From positions 1-5,309 of the forward strand of contig JAITBO010000289.1 in NCBI GenBank assembly GCA_031283505.1: a stretch of 5,309 nucleotides of DNA. The letters run 5' to 3'. This DNA comes from Treponema sp. (GTDB lineage Bacteria; Spirochaetota; Spirochaetia; Treponematales; Breznakiellaceae). Below are positions 1 to 5,309 of this stretch, one piece after another. The notes under the pieces are model-generated. The model was not told the DNA's origin, ran no database searches, and saw nothing but the letters and a program-made list of their open reading frames with translations. The translations under genes were made by a program, and so were the position numbers. Each line of letters begins with the position of its first letter. Position 1 is the first letter of the stretch.

Positions 1-165
1 GATGGAAGTTTTTCCGATCTACAAGTACCACCATCGTTTATTCCTGCGGGGACGTTCAATCTGATACTGGACAATCTGGCGGCGCTCATCACGGAGATGG
101 GGGCACGCCAAATAACACCGGTGCTAATCAGCTTGCGATTTTGTTTACGGCTGCGGGACTCCTAG
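1..165 (+). pseudogene. Upstream fragment of phage tail-fibre-like gene, frameshifted
   Basis: The frame starting at base 1 is open from the left edge to a TAG at 163-165. It reads like structured protein up to about base 102, including the stretch IPAGTFNLILDNLAALITEM. After the five-G run at 99-103 this frame becomes implausible (ISLRFCLRLRDS, then stop). The frame one base back becomes the good one and runs into the glycine-rich tail-fibre ORF. I infer that both are parts of one gene separated by the loss of one base, most simply a G from the run. The start of the gene lies outside the window. Whether the shift is a real mutation or a sequencing error cannot be decided here. The product would be a virion tail or tail-derived particle component. 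Confidence 0.6.
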
Positions 166-1406
166 AAAAAATCAAGACCGTAGACGGAGCGGATAGTGGA
201 CTTGATGCCGACAAGCTCGATAGGCAGGAGAGGACTTATTACGCACCCCTAGCTGCCCTCGGCAATGATACCAATTTTGCAAGTACCATCACCAACGCCC
301 TGATGCTCAAGGCCCCCCTTGAAAACCCGGAGCTGACGGGGACTCCCACGGCGCCCACGGCGGAGGTATCGACCAATAACACACAGATCGCTACCACTGA
401 GTTCGTCCGGGCGGCTATAACGGCCCTCGTCAATAGCTCCCCTGAAGCGCTGGATACGCTCAATGAGTTGGCCGCTGCCCTCGGCAATAACCCCAATTTC
501 GCGACCGACATCATCAATGCCCTTGCATTCGAGGCCTCGCTTGCAAGCCCGGCGCTGACAGGGACTCCCACGGCGCCCATGGCGGCGGCCTCGACCAATA
601 CTCCCACGGCCTTTGTCCGGGCGGCTATAGACACGCGAAGCCCCGATTTTACTCAGAACCCGACTGGAACACTTTACAAAACGGTTACAACAAATGGTCC
701 CACTCTCATCCCAAAGGGCATATACTGTATCGTGGCTATCGGAGCAGGAGGCAGCGCCGGGTCATCGGCCGGGACGTATGACGATGATAGAAGCGATGTG
801 ATAGCGGGAACAGGCTGCTCAGGATCGAGTGGCGAGATGGTAGTAGTATACATCAAGCTAGATCAAGATACGCGCTGTTATATTGCTTGCGGGAATGGAG
901 GGGTAGGTCCCGTGACACCTAGTAGTGATATAAGTGGCGAACCTGGGAAGAGAGGTGGTAACACAGAGTGTCGCCTTGAGGGGAGATTAATTATCGCATA
1001 CGGAGGAGCAGGAGGGACTGCAGGGGCGAAGTGGACAACACAGGCAAACGCACCAGATGGGGAATCATCCGAAGTTGCATCCGGCGGGGTCGGAGTGAAA
1101 GGAAATGGAGATAATACTATAGGTGCCCCCGGAGTAAAAAAAATTGCAGGGATAAATGTTGGTGACGGATTAAAGGACGGGGTTGCCGATACAACAGCCG
1201 GTAGAAAAGGAAACACCGGTGGCGGAATAAACGGAAAAAATGGCGGGACGGGTGGTACATACGCTAGTATAAATGGAGGCAATGGCGCAGCAGGTTGTGG
1301 TGGCGGGAGTCCGTATGCTGATACCTATGCAGGTAGCCAGGGGAACGGTGGGAAAGCCGGAAACGGCGGTAACGGCTACGTGGAATTTTTTAAGCTGAGT
1401 AATTAA
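141..1406 (+). CDS. Phage tail-fibre/adhesin-like protein with Gly-rich C-terminus
   Basis: This is the 421-residue main open part of a tail-fibre-like gene. Residues 6-34 contain LLEKIKTVDGADSGLDADKLD and a following YY, resembling the LDADxLDGxxxxYY motif common in phage tail fibres; here the usual DG is DR. Residues 37-93 and 111-163 are two copies of a tail-fibre repeat (ALGN..NFA, LTGTPTAPTA, TEFVRAAI). Residues about 176-200 form a short beta-rich lead-in, and about 200-412 are Gly/Asn/Ala-rich with many GG and GNGG turns, ending in GYVEFFKLSN. Six cysteines lie at 196, 226, 246, 250, 277 and 386. Glycine-rich tips of this sort are known in phage receptor-binding proteins, so host-surface binding is the likely role (inference). 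The TTG at 141 has no Shine-Dalgarno and the frame is open upstream, so it is probably not the true start. It could also be a tailocin fibre or a relic. Confidence 0.72.
   Translation: MFTAAGLLEKIKTVDGADSGLDADKLDRQERTYYAPLAALGNDTNFASTITNALMLKAPLENPELTGTPTAPTAEVSTNNTQIATTEFVRAAITALVNSSPEALDTLNELAAALGNNPNFATDIINALAFEASLASPALTGTPTAPMAAASTNTPTAFVRAAIDTRSPDFTQNPTGTLYKTVTTNGPTLIPKGIYCIVAIGAGGSAGSSAGTYDDDRSDVIAGTGCSGSSGEMVVVYIKLDQDTRCYIACGNGGVGPVTPSSDISGEPGKRGGNTECRLEGRLIIAYGGAGGTAGAKWTTQANAPDGESSEVASGGVGVKGNGDNTIGAPGVKKIAGINVGDGLKDGVADTTAGRKGNTGGGINGKNGGTGGTYASINGGNGAAGCGGGSPYADTYAGSQGNGGKAGNGGNGYVEFFKLSN
249..419 (+). repeat. Tail-fibre repeat, copy 1
   Basis: This copy encodes residues 37-93 of the downstream ORF. 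It shares near-identical DNA blocks with copy 2: gctgccctcggcaat at 252, gactcccacggcgccca at 341-357, and gtccgggcggctata at 405-419. The first two blocks recur exactly 222 bases (74 codons) later. It keeps the full NNTQIATTEFVRAAI end typical of phage tail-fibre repeats. Confidence 0.8.
471..629 (+). repeat. Tail-fibre repeat, copy 2, shortened
   Basis: This copy encodes residues 111-163. It aligns with copy 1 at a 222-base offset up to the STN codons, then at 210 bases from gtccgggcggctata (615-629). Twelve bases (four residues of the NTQIATTE stretch) are therefore missing here, in frame. The two copies probably arose by tandem duplication inside the fibre gene, which is common in tail fibres. 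Confidence 0.78.
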
Positions 1407-1683
1407 CCGGTGTTGCCGGAACAGAGACCCTTAATGTAAGGCCATTTCACTATTTGTAATTTCTGGATGGCCTGTATTCGCTGGCATGTTCAGCATGTGA
1501 TTGCTATGGTTGTTAGCATCATTCCATAGTACTTTTTATGTCCCTGTTGTCATTACCCCTTTATCATACTTTGTAGATCACCACCCAGAACTTTTCATTC
1601 TTTTATCGACCATACTAACCAGTTTCTGTAGACCCCTACTGAATAACTGCCCCCTGTACCAAGGGGCAGGCAGGGGAATATTT
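1407..1683. other. Convergent intergenic region
   Basis: This 277-base gap lies between the ends of the tail-fibre gene and the transporter operon. No reading frame in it looks like protein. The + frame opening at 1501 runs across the binding-protein gene and has no family features. Visible structure is a strong stem-loop at 1647-1669 (listed separately) and two weak inverted repeats: ggccat/atggcc at 1440-1445 and 1467-1472, and ctatgg/ccatag at 1504-1509 and 1524-1529. The second is followed by tactttttatg and might be a poor terminator for the + gene. No integrase, tRNA or attachment-site repeat was seen. Confidence 0.6.
1647..1669 (-). terminator. Probable terminator of sugar transporter operon
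   Basis: Read on the minus strand, this segment folds into a 10-bp stem (CTGCCCCTTG pairing with CAGGGGGCAG, one G-U wobble) around a three-base loop, starting 14 bases after the binding-protein stop codon. On the plus strand the wobble becomes a C-A mismatch, so pairing favours minus-strand transcripts. The downstream tract is TTATTC rather than a clean U run, so termination may be partial or the hairpin may instead protect the 3' end of the mRNA. Confidence 0.55.
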
Positions 1684-2655
1684 TTACTTCAACGCACCGG
1701 TCTTCTTGTGAACGGCGATAAGTTCGGCGACATTGTCTTTGGTGTAAAGGGGACACACAATATCGGTGTTCACGACATCGCTGGCTGTTCCGGAAAGAAT
1801 CTGATTGGCAAGTTCCATGTTCTTCCGGGCTAGTTCATCGGCATTTTGGAATGCGGTTCCGGTCATGCGGCTTTCCTCAATCAGGAGGGCTGCGGCGGCA
1901 TCACCGTCAACACCGTAAACAAGCAGAGAATTAAACTTAGCATTACCCTTTACTGCTTCCAGAGCACCTATCGCCATGTTGTCGTTCATGGAAACCACCG
2001 CATCGATTTGAGGGTTAGCCTGTACCCAGTCTTCCATATACCGCATACCTTCATCTTTGTTCCAGTGGCCGGACTGTTTACCGACAATAGTAACATCGGG
2101 CCGCTTGACGAAGAATTCCTGTTCCCAGGAGCGGCGGCGCTCAACAGAATAGAGGTTGCCATCCGGTCCCCGGAGCACCACAACCTTTGCACCTTGGGGA
2201 ATCTGGGTTAACGCCAGCCGCGCTACCACCGCGCCCTGTTCGTAGGGATCGGCGTCCACGCTGTTGGTGACGGCCATGATGGCAGGATCAGGTACCCGGG
2301 GATTAGTAAGGATGACTGGGATCTTCGCTGCGACCGCTTTCAAGATATAGGGCTTCTGTGCTTCACTGTCATTCGGTTGCAGAATGATGAGGTCGTACTT
2401 ATTGGTGATAGCATTTTCGATTGCCGCATTCTGCTTGGCATCATCAGCCTGACCGTCAACGACATCGACTCTGAGGTTGGGGTACTTCTTTGCTTCTTCC
2501 TTGATGGAATTCGCAAGCCACGCGGCAAAAAGGTCCGCCTGAGCGCGGGCAATATACACGACCCGTTTCGTACCGCTTGAGTCTTTGCTGGCGTTGGCAA
2601 ATACCATGGATGACACCATAACCAGCACCAGTACTGCGAGAAGAATCTTTTTCAT
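1684..2655 (-). CDS. Sugar ABC transporter periplasmic solute-binding protein (CUT2)
   Basis: This 323-residue protein has the usual length for the ribose/galactose-type periplasmic binding protein family (Peripla_BP_4). Residues 1-20 are a signal peptide: MKK, then a hydrophobic core ending VFA before NAS. No cysteine is near the cleavage site, so it is likely a soluble periplasmic protein rather than a lipoprotein. The first lobe shows VVYIARAQ (32-39), VVDGQADDAKQNAAIENAI (65-83) and DLIILQPND (88-96). The second shows SMNDNMAIGALEAV (222-235) and VYGVDGD (246-252), both typical of the family. It would capture a sugar or polyol and deliver it to the permease encoded just upstream. The ligand cannot be told from the sequence: family motifs fit ribose, galactose, xylose, inositol or similar. 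The ATG start is fixed by a strong Shine-Dalgarno five bases upstream. It is the last gene of the operon and looks intact. Confidence 0.9.
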   Translation of the reverse strand: MKKILLAVLVLVMVSSMVFANASKDSSGTKRVVYIARAQADLFAAWLANSIKEEAKKYPNLRVDVVDGQADDAKQNAAIENAITNKYDLIILQPNDSEAQKPYILKAVAAKIPVILTNPRVPDPAIMAVTNSVDADPYEQGAVVARLALTQIPQGAKVVVLRGPDGNLYSVERRRSWEQEFFVKRPDVTIVGKQSGHWNKDEGMRYMEDWVQANPQIDAVVSMNDNMAIGALEAVKGNAKFNSLLVYGVDGDAAAALLIEESRMTGTAFQNADELARKNMELANQILSGTASDVVNTDIVCPLYTKDNVAELIAVHKKTGALK

Positions 2656-2660
2656 TCCTT

Positions 2661-2666
2661 TCCTCC
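2661..2666 (-). promoter_or_regulatory. Ribosome binding site of the solute-binding protein
   Basis: The minus strand reads GGAGGA, five bases before the ATG at 2655-2653. This is a near-consensus Shine-Dalgarno, stronger than that of the permease gene. It is consistent with the binding protein being needed in excess over the membrane parts. Confidence 0.8.
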
Positions 2667-2679
2667 AAAAAAATCTTTT

Positions 2680-2698
2680 TTAAGCGCGATGCGCTTAA
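2680..2698 (-). promoter_or_regulatory. Intercistronic stem-loop between permease and binding protein
   Basis: A perfect 8-bp inverted repeat (ttaagcgc / gcgcttaa) with a three-base loop fills much of the 52-base gap between permease stop and binding-protein start. It lies 13 bases upstream of the binding-protein Shine-Dalgarno. On the minus strand it is followed by AAAAGATTTTTTTGG, so the U run begins about six bases after the stem; a terminator or attenuator is possible but not canonical. Intercistronic hairpins beside binding-protein genes are known to stabilise or cut the mRNA so that the binding protein is made in excess, and that is the likelier role (inference). It could also be an operator, being a short palindrome. 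Confidence 0.55.
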
Positions 2699-2707
2699 TT
2701 ACCTGTT

Positions 2708-3709
2708 TTATGACCACGTTGCGGCGGTCTCTGCGGGCAGTTCCCTGGGTCTGGACCGGTTGTTTTTTGCACGGATGTCCATAATCACCGCCAGGGCGAT
2801 AATAATGCCCTTGATGATCTGCTGAACATAGGAATTAACCCCTAAAAGATTCATAATGTTGTTGAGAATACCCACAATGAATGCGCCGGCCAGGGTTCCC
2901 ATCGCGGTCCCAATGCCCCCCAAAAAACTGGTCCCGCCGATCACCGCCGCGGTCAGGGCTTCAAATTCATAGCCTTGGGCCGCAGCTGGCAATCCGGCAT
3001 TATTCCGTGACATAAAGATAACCCCCGCAAGGCCGACAAAAATCCCGTTGATCATATAGACAACAAATTTTGATCTTGAAACCTGAATGCCCGAAGCGTT
3101 AGCCGCTTCTTCATTTCCGCCTATGGCGTAAAGGGATCGTCCAAGCCGAGTGTTGTTCAAAATGTACCACGTAACAAAAAGGATCAACATCATGAAAATA
3201 ATGGGAATAGGAATATAAAGCAGAGAACCCTGTCCCAATACCACGAAATTGCCGATTTGGTAAATGCTCTGCCCAGCGGTATAGAGCAATACAAAGCCCC
3301 GGGCCATCGTCATAACCGCCAGGGTGGCGATGAACGGCGGCGTCTTGAACACACTGGCCAGGGTCCCGCTCACCAGATTACAGAGGACACCGATTCCCAG
3401 TCCCACAGCGGAGGCCAGGAGCAGAGACCCGGTCGCCTTGTATACCGCCACAGCGAGTACCCCGGCCAAAGCCAGCACTGCGCCGTTGGCAAGATCAATA
3501 AGGCCGGCAATGATCAGCATAGTCTCCCCAAAGGCAAGGATGGCGATCACCGAATTCTGCTTGAGAATATTGCTTAAATTCGTCAGGGACAAAAAATTCC
3601 GGTTCAGCAGAGTACTGATCAGGAATGTGGCTATCAATATGACAAAAATACTGTACTTGCTTACAAAAGAAGTAAAACGGGACCATGAAAAAACTACATT
3701 CTTAGTCAT
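2708..3709 (-). CDS. Sugar ABC transporter permease (CUT2, RbsC/MglC-like)
   Basis: This 333-residue, very hydrophobic protein of the BPD_transp_2 family forms the membrane channel of a ribose/galactose-type importer. Hydrophobic segments lie at about 20-36, 53-72, 74-90, 96-120, 126-144, 163-183, 215-233, 251-262, 268-288 and 298-310, in line with the roughly ten helices of this family. Family signatures include TPPFIATLAVMTMARG (123-138), GGNEEAANASGI (197-208), which is the cytoplasmic loop expected to contact the ATPase, and GYEFEALTAAVIGGTSFLGG (246-265). The C-terminus is a short charged tail. The ATG is preceded by a Shine-Dalgarno, and the gene starts 26 bases after the ATPase stop, so the two are co-transcribed. 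No frameshift or lost motif is visible. Substrate is not predictable from the permease. Confidence 0.92.
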   Translation of the reverse strand: MTKNVVFSWSRFTSFVSKYSIFVILIATFLISTLLNRNFLSLTNLSNILKQNSVIAILAFGETMLIIAGLIDLANGAVLALAGVLAVAVYKATGSLLLASAVGLGIGVLCNLVSGTLASVFKTPPFIATLAVMTMARGFVLLYTAGQSIYQIGNFVVLGQGSLLYIPIPIIFMMLILFVTWYILNNTRLGRSLYAIGGNEEAANASGIQVSRSKFVVYMINGIFVGLAGVIFMSRNNAGLPAAAQGYEFEALTAAVIGGTSFLGGIGTAMGTLAGAFIVGILNNIMNLLGVNSYVQQIIKGIIIALAVIMDIRAKNNRSRPRELPAETAATWS

Positions 3710-3716
3710 TCTGTTT

Positions 3717-3722
3717 CTTCCT
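3717..3722 (-). promoter_or_regulatory. Ribosome binding site of the permease
   Basis: The minus strand reads AGGAAG seven bases before the ATG at 3709-3707. It lies in the 26-base gap after the ATPase stop codon and supports this start. Confidence 0.65.
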
Positions 3723-3735
3723 TACCTAAATAGTG

Positions 3736-4485
3736 TTATACGGCCGCTTTTACGTTGCCTGTAGCATACTGCATTATCAATTCCTGGGAGAACTCGCCGC
3801 GATTTAACTCGGCGGCTATCCTTCCTTTAGACATTACATAAATCCGGTCGCACATTCCCAGAAGCTCCGGCAGTTCCGAAGAAATCATGATGATACCTTT
3901 CCTGCCCTCCTTGACGATTTCGCTTATCAGTTTGTATATCTCATATTTCGCCCCCACATCGATTCCCCGGGTCGGCTCGTCTAGGATCAGGATCAGGGGG
4001 TCTTTAATAAGCCATTTGGCCAGAACAACCTTCTGCTGATTACCGCCGGAAAGATTGGCCGCAGGGGTCTCTATAGAGGGGGTCTTTATCTTGAGATTGT
4101 TGCACTGTTCCTGTATCTCTGCCAATTCCTTATTCTTATGCAGCCAGCCTCCGTAAATATACCGGGCAAGATTGGGAAGGTCCATATTTTCCCTGACGCT
4201 GCGCATGAGTACGAGGCCGTAACGGCGACGGTCTTCGGAACACATGGCGATTCCGTTATTCACGCTGTCGTCCACCTTTTTTATAACCGCCTTCTTATTC
4301 CGAAGTACGACGGTACCCGAATCTATCGGGTCCAACCCGCCGATGACCCTGGCGACTTCGGTACGTCCGGCCCCGACCAGCCCTGCAAAGCCCACAATCT
4401 CCCCCGCCCGCAACGTGAAGCTGATATCTGAGAAGACACCGGTCCGGCTCAGATTTTCTACCCTCAGCAGTTCTTCCCCGGTGTC
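3736..4485 (-). pseudogene. Sugar ABC transporter ATPase, C-terminal half (second NBD), separated
   Basis: This frame is open from just after a TAA at 4488-4486 and gives 249 residues, beginning DTGEELLRVENLS, which is the normal lead-in to the second nucleotide-binding domain of RbsA/MglA-type ATPases. Visible motifs, counted from there: Walker A-like GLVGAGRTE (35-43), Q-loop region CSEDRRRYGL (82-91), ABC signature LSGGNQQ (145-151), Walker B LILILDEPTRGID (164-176), and ISSELPE (201-207), where serine stands at the usual switch-histidine position, as is normal for this second domain. The natural protein is about 500 residues with two such domains; here the halves are parted by a nitroreductase fragment and differ in frame. 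The first possible restart in this half is a TTG at 4413, after the domain's first beta strands, without a clear Shine-Dalgarno. Stop lies 26 bases before the permease. The domain itself shows no decay. Confidence 0.88.
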
Positions 4486-4736
4486 TTATTCCCGCTTTTA
4501 GCGAATATACGTTACAACACCTTCCCTACGTGGAGGCGCATTGAGTCTTTCCGTTTTTTTATATCCCAGTGCAATGCTGTTAAAAGGAGCGTAACCTTCC
4601 GGCAGCCCTAAATTTTCTATAATTTTTTTACCTTCCCCGATCTGAGTTATAACAGCCGCCGCGCTGACCCAGCAGGAACCGATTTGCAGCGCCTCGGCAA
4701 CCAGCATTATATTCTGCGCCGCAACCGCACAATGGC
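4483..4736 (-). pseudogene. Nitroreductase C-terminal fragment inserted in the ATPase gene
   Basis: Between the two ATPase halves, the minus strand encodes about 79 residues with no initiator at the 5' end: CHCAVAAQNIMLVAEAL, then QIGSCWVS, NLGLPEGYAPFNSIALGY and a final PPRREGVVTYIR, with TAA at 4500-4498. The NIML-AEALxIGSCW and LGLPEGYxPxxxIALGY pattern is the C-terminal part of the nitroreductase family (FMN-dependent NAD(P)H oxidoreductases, full length about 170-220 residues). The N-terminal FMN-binding part is absent. About 15 non-coding bases follow the stop before ATPase sequence resumes. Deleting 4483-4736 (254 bases) would rejoin the ATPase in frame as VEVP-TGEELL; the exact junctions could move by a few bases. 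No terminal inverted repeats or target duplication were found. It cannot encode a working enzyme. An assembly or cloning chimera is the main alternative. Confidence 0.8.
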
Positions 4737-5309
4737 AGGAACCTCAACCTTGGGGTAGTCATTGGACAGTTCCCTGCCTACCATCAGCGCGATAACCTTA
4801 TCAATGGTCAGATTCTTCGCCTCATCGCTTCCGACCACCCTTCCGTCCCTAAACACGGTTATCCGATCGGCGATCTTGAAGATCTCGTCCATCTTGTGGG
4901 AGATATAGATGATGCTTTTACCCCGTTTTTTCAAATCCAGGATTTTATTCAAGAGCTCATCGCTCTCCTTTTTCGCAATGGAGGAAGTCGGTTCATCCAT
5001 GATCAATATTGAGGAATCCTTGTGGATCGCCTTAAGGATTTCCAGCATCTGAATATCGGCGATGCTTAAATTTTTCAGTTTGGTCTGAAGCCCGTCCACC
5101 ATTCTGGGATTATCAATCAGTCCCTCGGCCTGCAATAGATCTTCGGTTTGTTGGTAGATATACTTCCAATCCACCTTGCCGAATTTATTCACCGGCAGGT
5201 TCCCCAGGAAGAGGCTTTCCGCCACGGTCATCTCCGGAACATAGGTGCACTCCTGGTAGATCATGGCGATCCCCTGATTCCGGGCATCCACGGGATTTTG
5301 GATATGAAC
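4707..5309 (-). pseudogene. Sugar ABC transporter ATPase, N-terminal half (first NBD), partial
   Basis: This is the first nucleotide-binding domain of a CUT2 sugar importer ATPase (RbsA/MglA-like), entering from the right edge. The frame is open to the edge (VHIQNPVDARNQG), so the GTG at 5291 is internal and the true start with the Walker A motif lies outside. Counted from the edge, motifs are Q-loop MIYQE (16-20), PEMTVAESLFLGN (25-37), the degenerate signature LSIADIQ (81-87) typical of this domain, Walker B SILIMDEPTSS (100-110) and switch-histidine region IYISHKMDE (134-142). It stays convincing through MVGRELSNDYPKVEVP and then runs out of frame as AIVRLRRRI to a TAA at 4709-4707, because nitroreductase sequence follows. 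The domain would power uptake by ATP hydrolysis at the inner face of the membrane together with the second half encoded downstream. Confidence 0.88.

Noticed and set aside
97..106. Programmed -1 ribosomal frameshift at the G run
   Set aside because: The codons ATG GGG GCA do not form an X XXY YYZ slippery site, and the A-site codon would re-pair badly after slipping. A simple one-base indel explains the pattern better.
239..634. Minus-strand open frame opposite the tail-fibre repeats
   Set aside because: Low-complexity Ala/Val/Ser product that mirrors the repeats; no ribosome binding site or family motif. It is a shadow frame.
878..1282. Minus-strand Pro-rich open frame
   Set aside because: Its Pro/Phe-rich composition is simply the complement of the Gly-rich coding region on the plus strand.
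1440..1472. Terminator for the tail-fibre gene
   Set aside because: The ggccat/atggcc arms are only six bases with a 21-base loop, and no T run follows.
1501..1833. Plus-strand 110-codon open frame in the gap
   Set aside because: It overlaps the end of the well-supported binding-protein gene, starts with a non-ATG codon without a Shine-Dalgarno, and has no recognisable features.
3257..3764. Plus-strand open frames across the permease and ATPase genes
   Set aside because: They lie opposite genes with strong family motifs and show Arg/Ser/Thr-rich compositions typical of antisense frames.
4498..4707. A separate small gene of 69 codons
   Set aside because: The ATG at 4707 corresponds to an internal methionine of a nitroreductase (…AAQNIMLVAEAL…), and matching residues continue upstream of it. 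It is a gene fragment, not a small gene.
4483..4740. Insertion sequence, MITE or intein in the ATPase
   Set aside because: There are no terminal inverted repeats, target duplication, transposase or splicing motifs, and the inserted frame contains a stop. The content matches a nitroreductase gene end.

Overview
The window looks like a piece of a bacterial chromosome of intermediate base composition. It holds two unrelated blocks that converge on a 277-base gap. The organism cannot be named from the sequence. A cleaved, non-lipoprotein signal peptide on the solute-binding protein (no lipobox cysteine) suggests a cell with a periplasm. A CUT2 sugar transporter together with phage-tail genes would suit a gut or free-living spirochaete or a similar Gram-negative, but that is a weak inference.

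Left block (1-1406, + strand): the distal part of a phage tail-fibre or adhesin-like gene that enters from the left edge. It has two degenerate copies of a tail-fibre repeat followed by a long glycine-rich C-terminal region with six cysteines. The convincing reading frame changes near a run of five G at 99-103, so the gene appears frameshifted. The TTG at 141 is the first possible start in the downstream frame but has no ribosome binding site.

Gap (1407-1683): no convincing gene. It contains a GC-rich stem-loop at 1647-1669 that pairs better as minus-strand RNA and probably ends the transporter operon, plus two weaker inverted repeats.

Right block (1684-5309, - strand): a CUT2-type (ribose/galactose-like) sugar ABC transporter operon, read from the right edge leftward as ATPase, permease, solute-binding protein. 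Permease and binding protein are intact, each with a good ribosome binding site. A perfect 8-bp stem-loop lies between them at 2680-2698. The ATPase is broken: between its two nucleotide-binding domains sit about 254 foreign bases encoding the C-terminal end and stop codon of a nitroreductase-family protein. Removing 4483-4736 would rejoin the ATPase in frame. The nitroreductase piece disrupts the only ATPase of the operon seen here, and is the most unusual thing in the window. It could be a real illegitimate insertion or an assembly or cloning artefact.

If the insertion is real, the binding protein and permease would need reassembled ATPase halves, or an ATPase from another CUT2 system, to work. 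No CRISPR array, RNA gene, complete insertion sequence or clear new defence system was seen.
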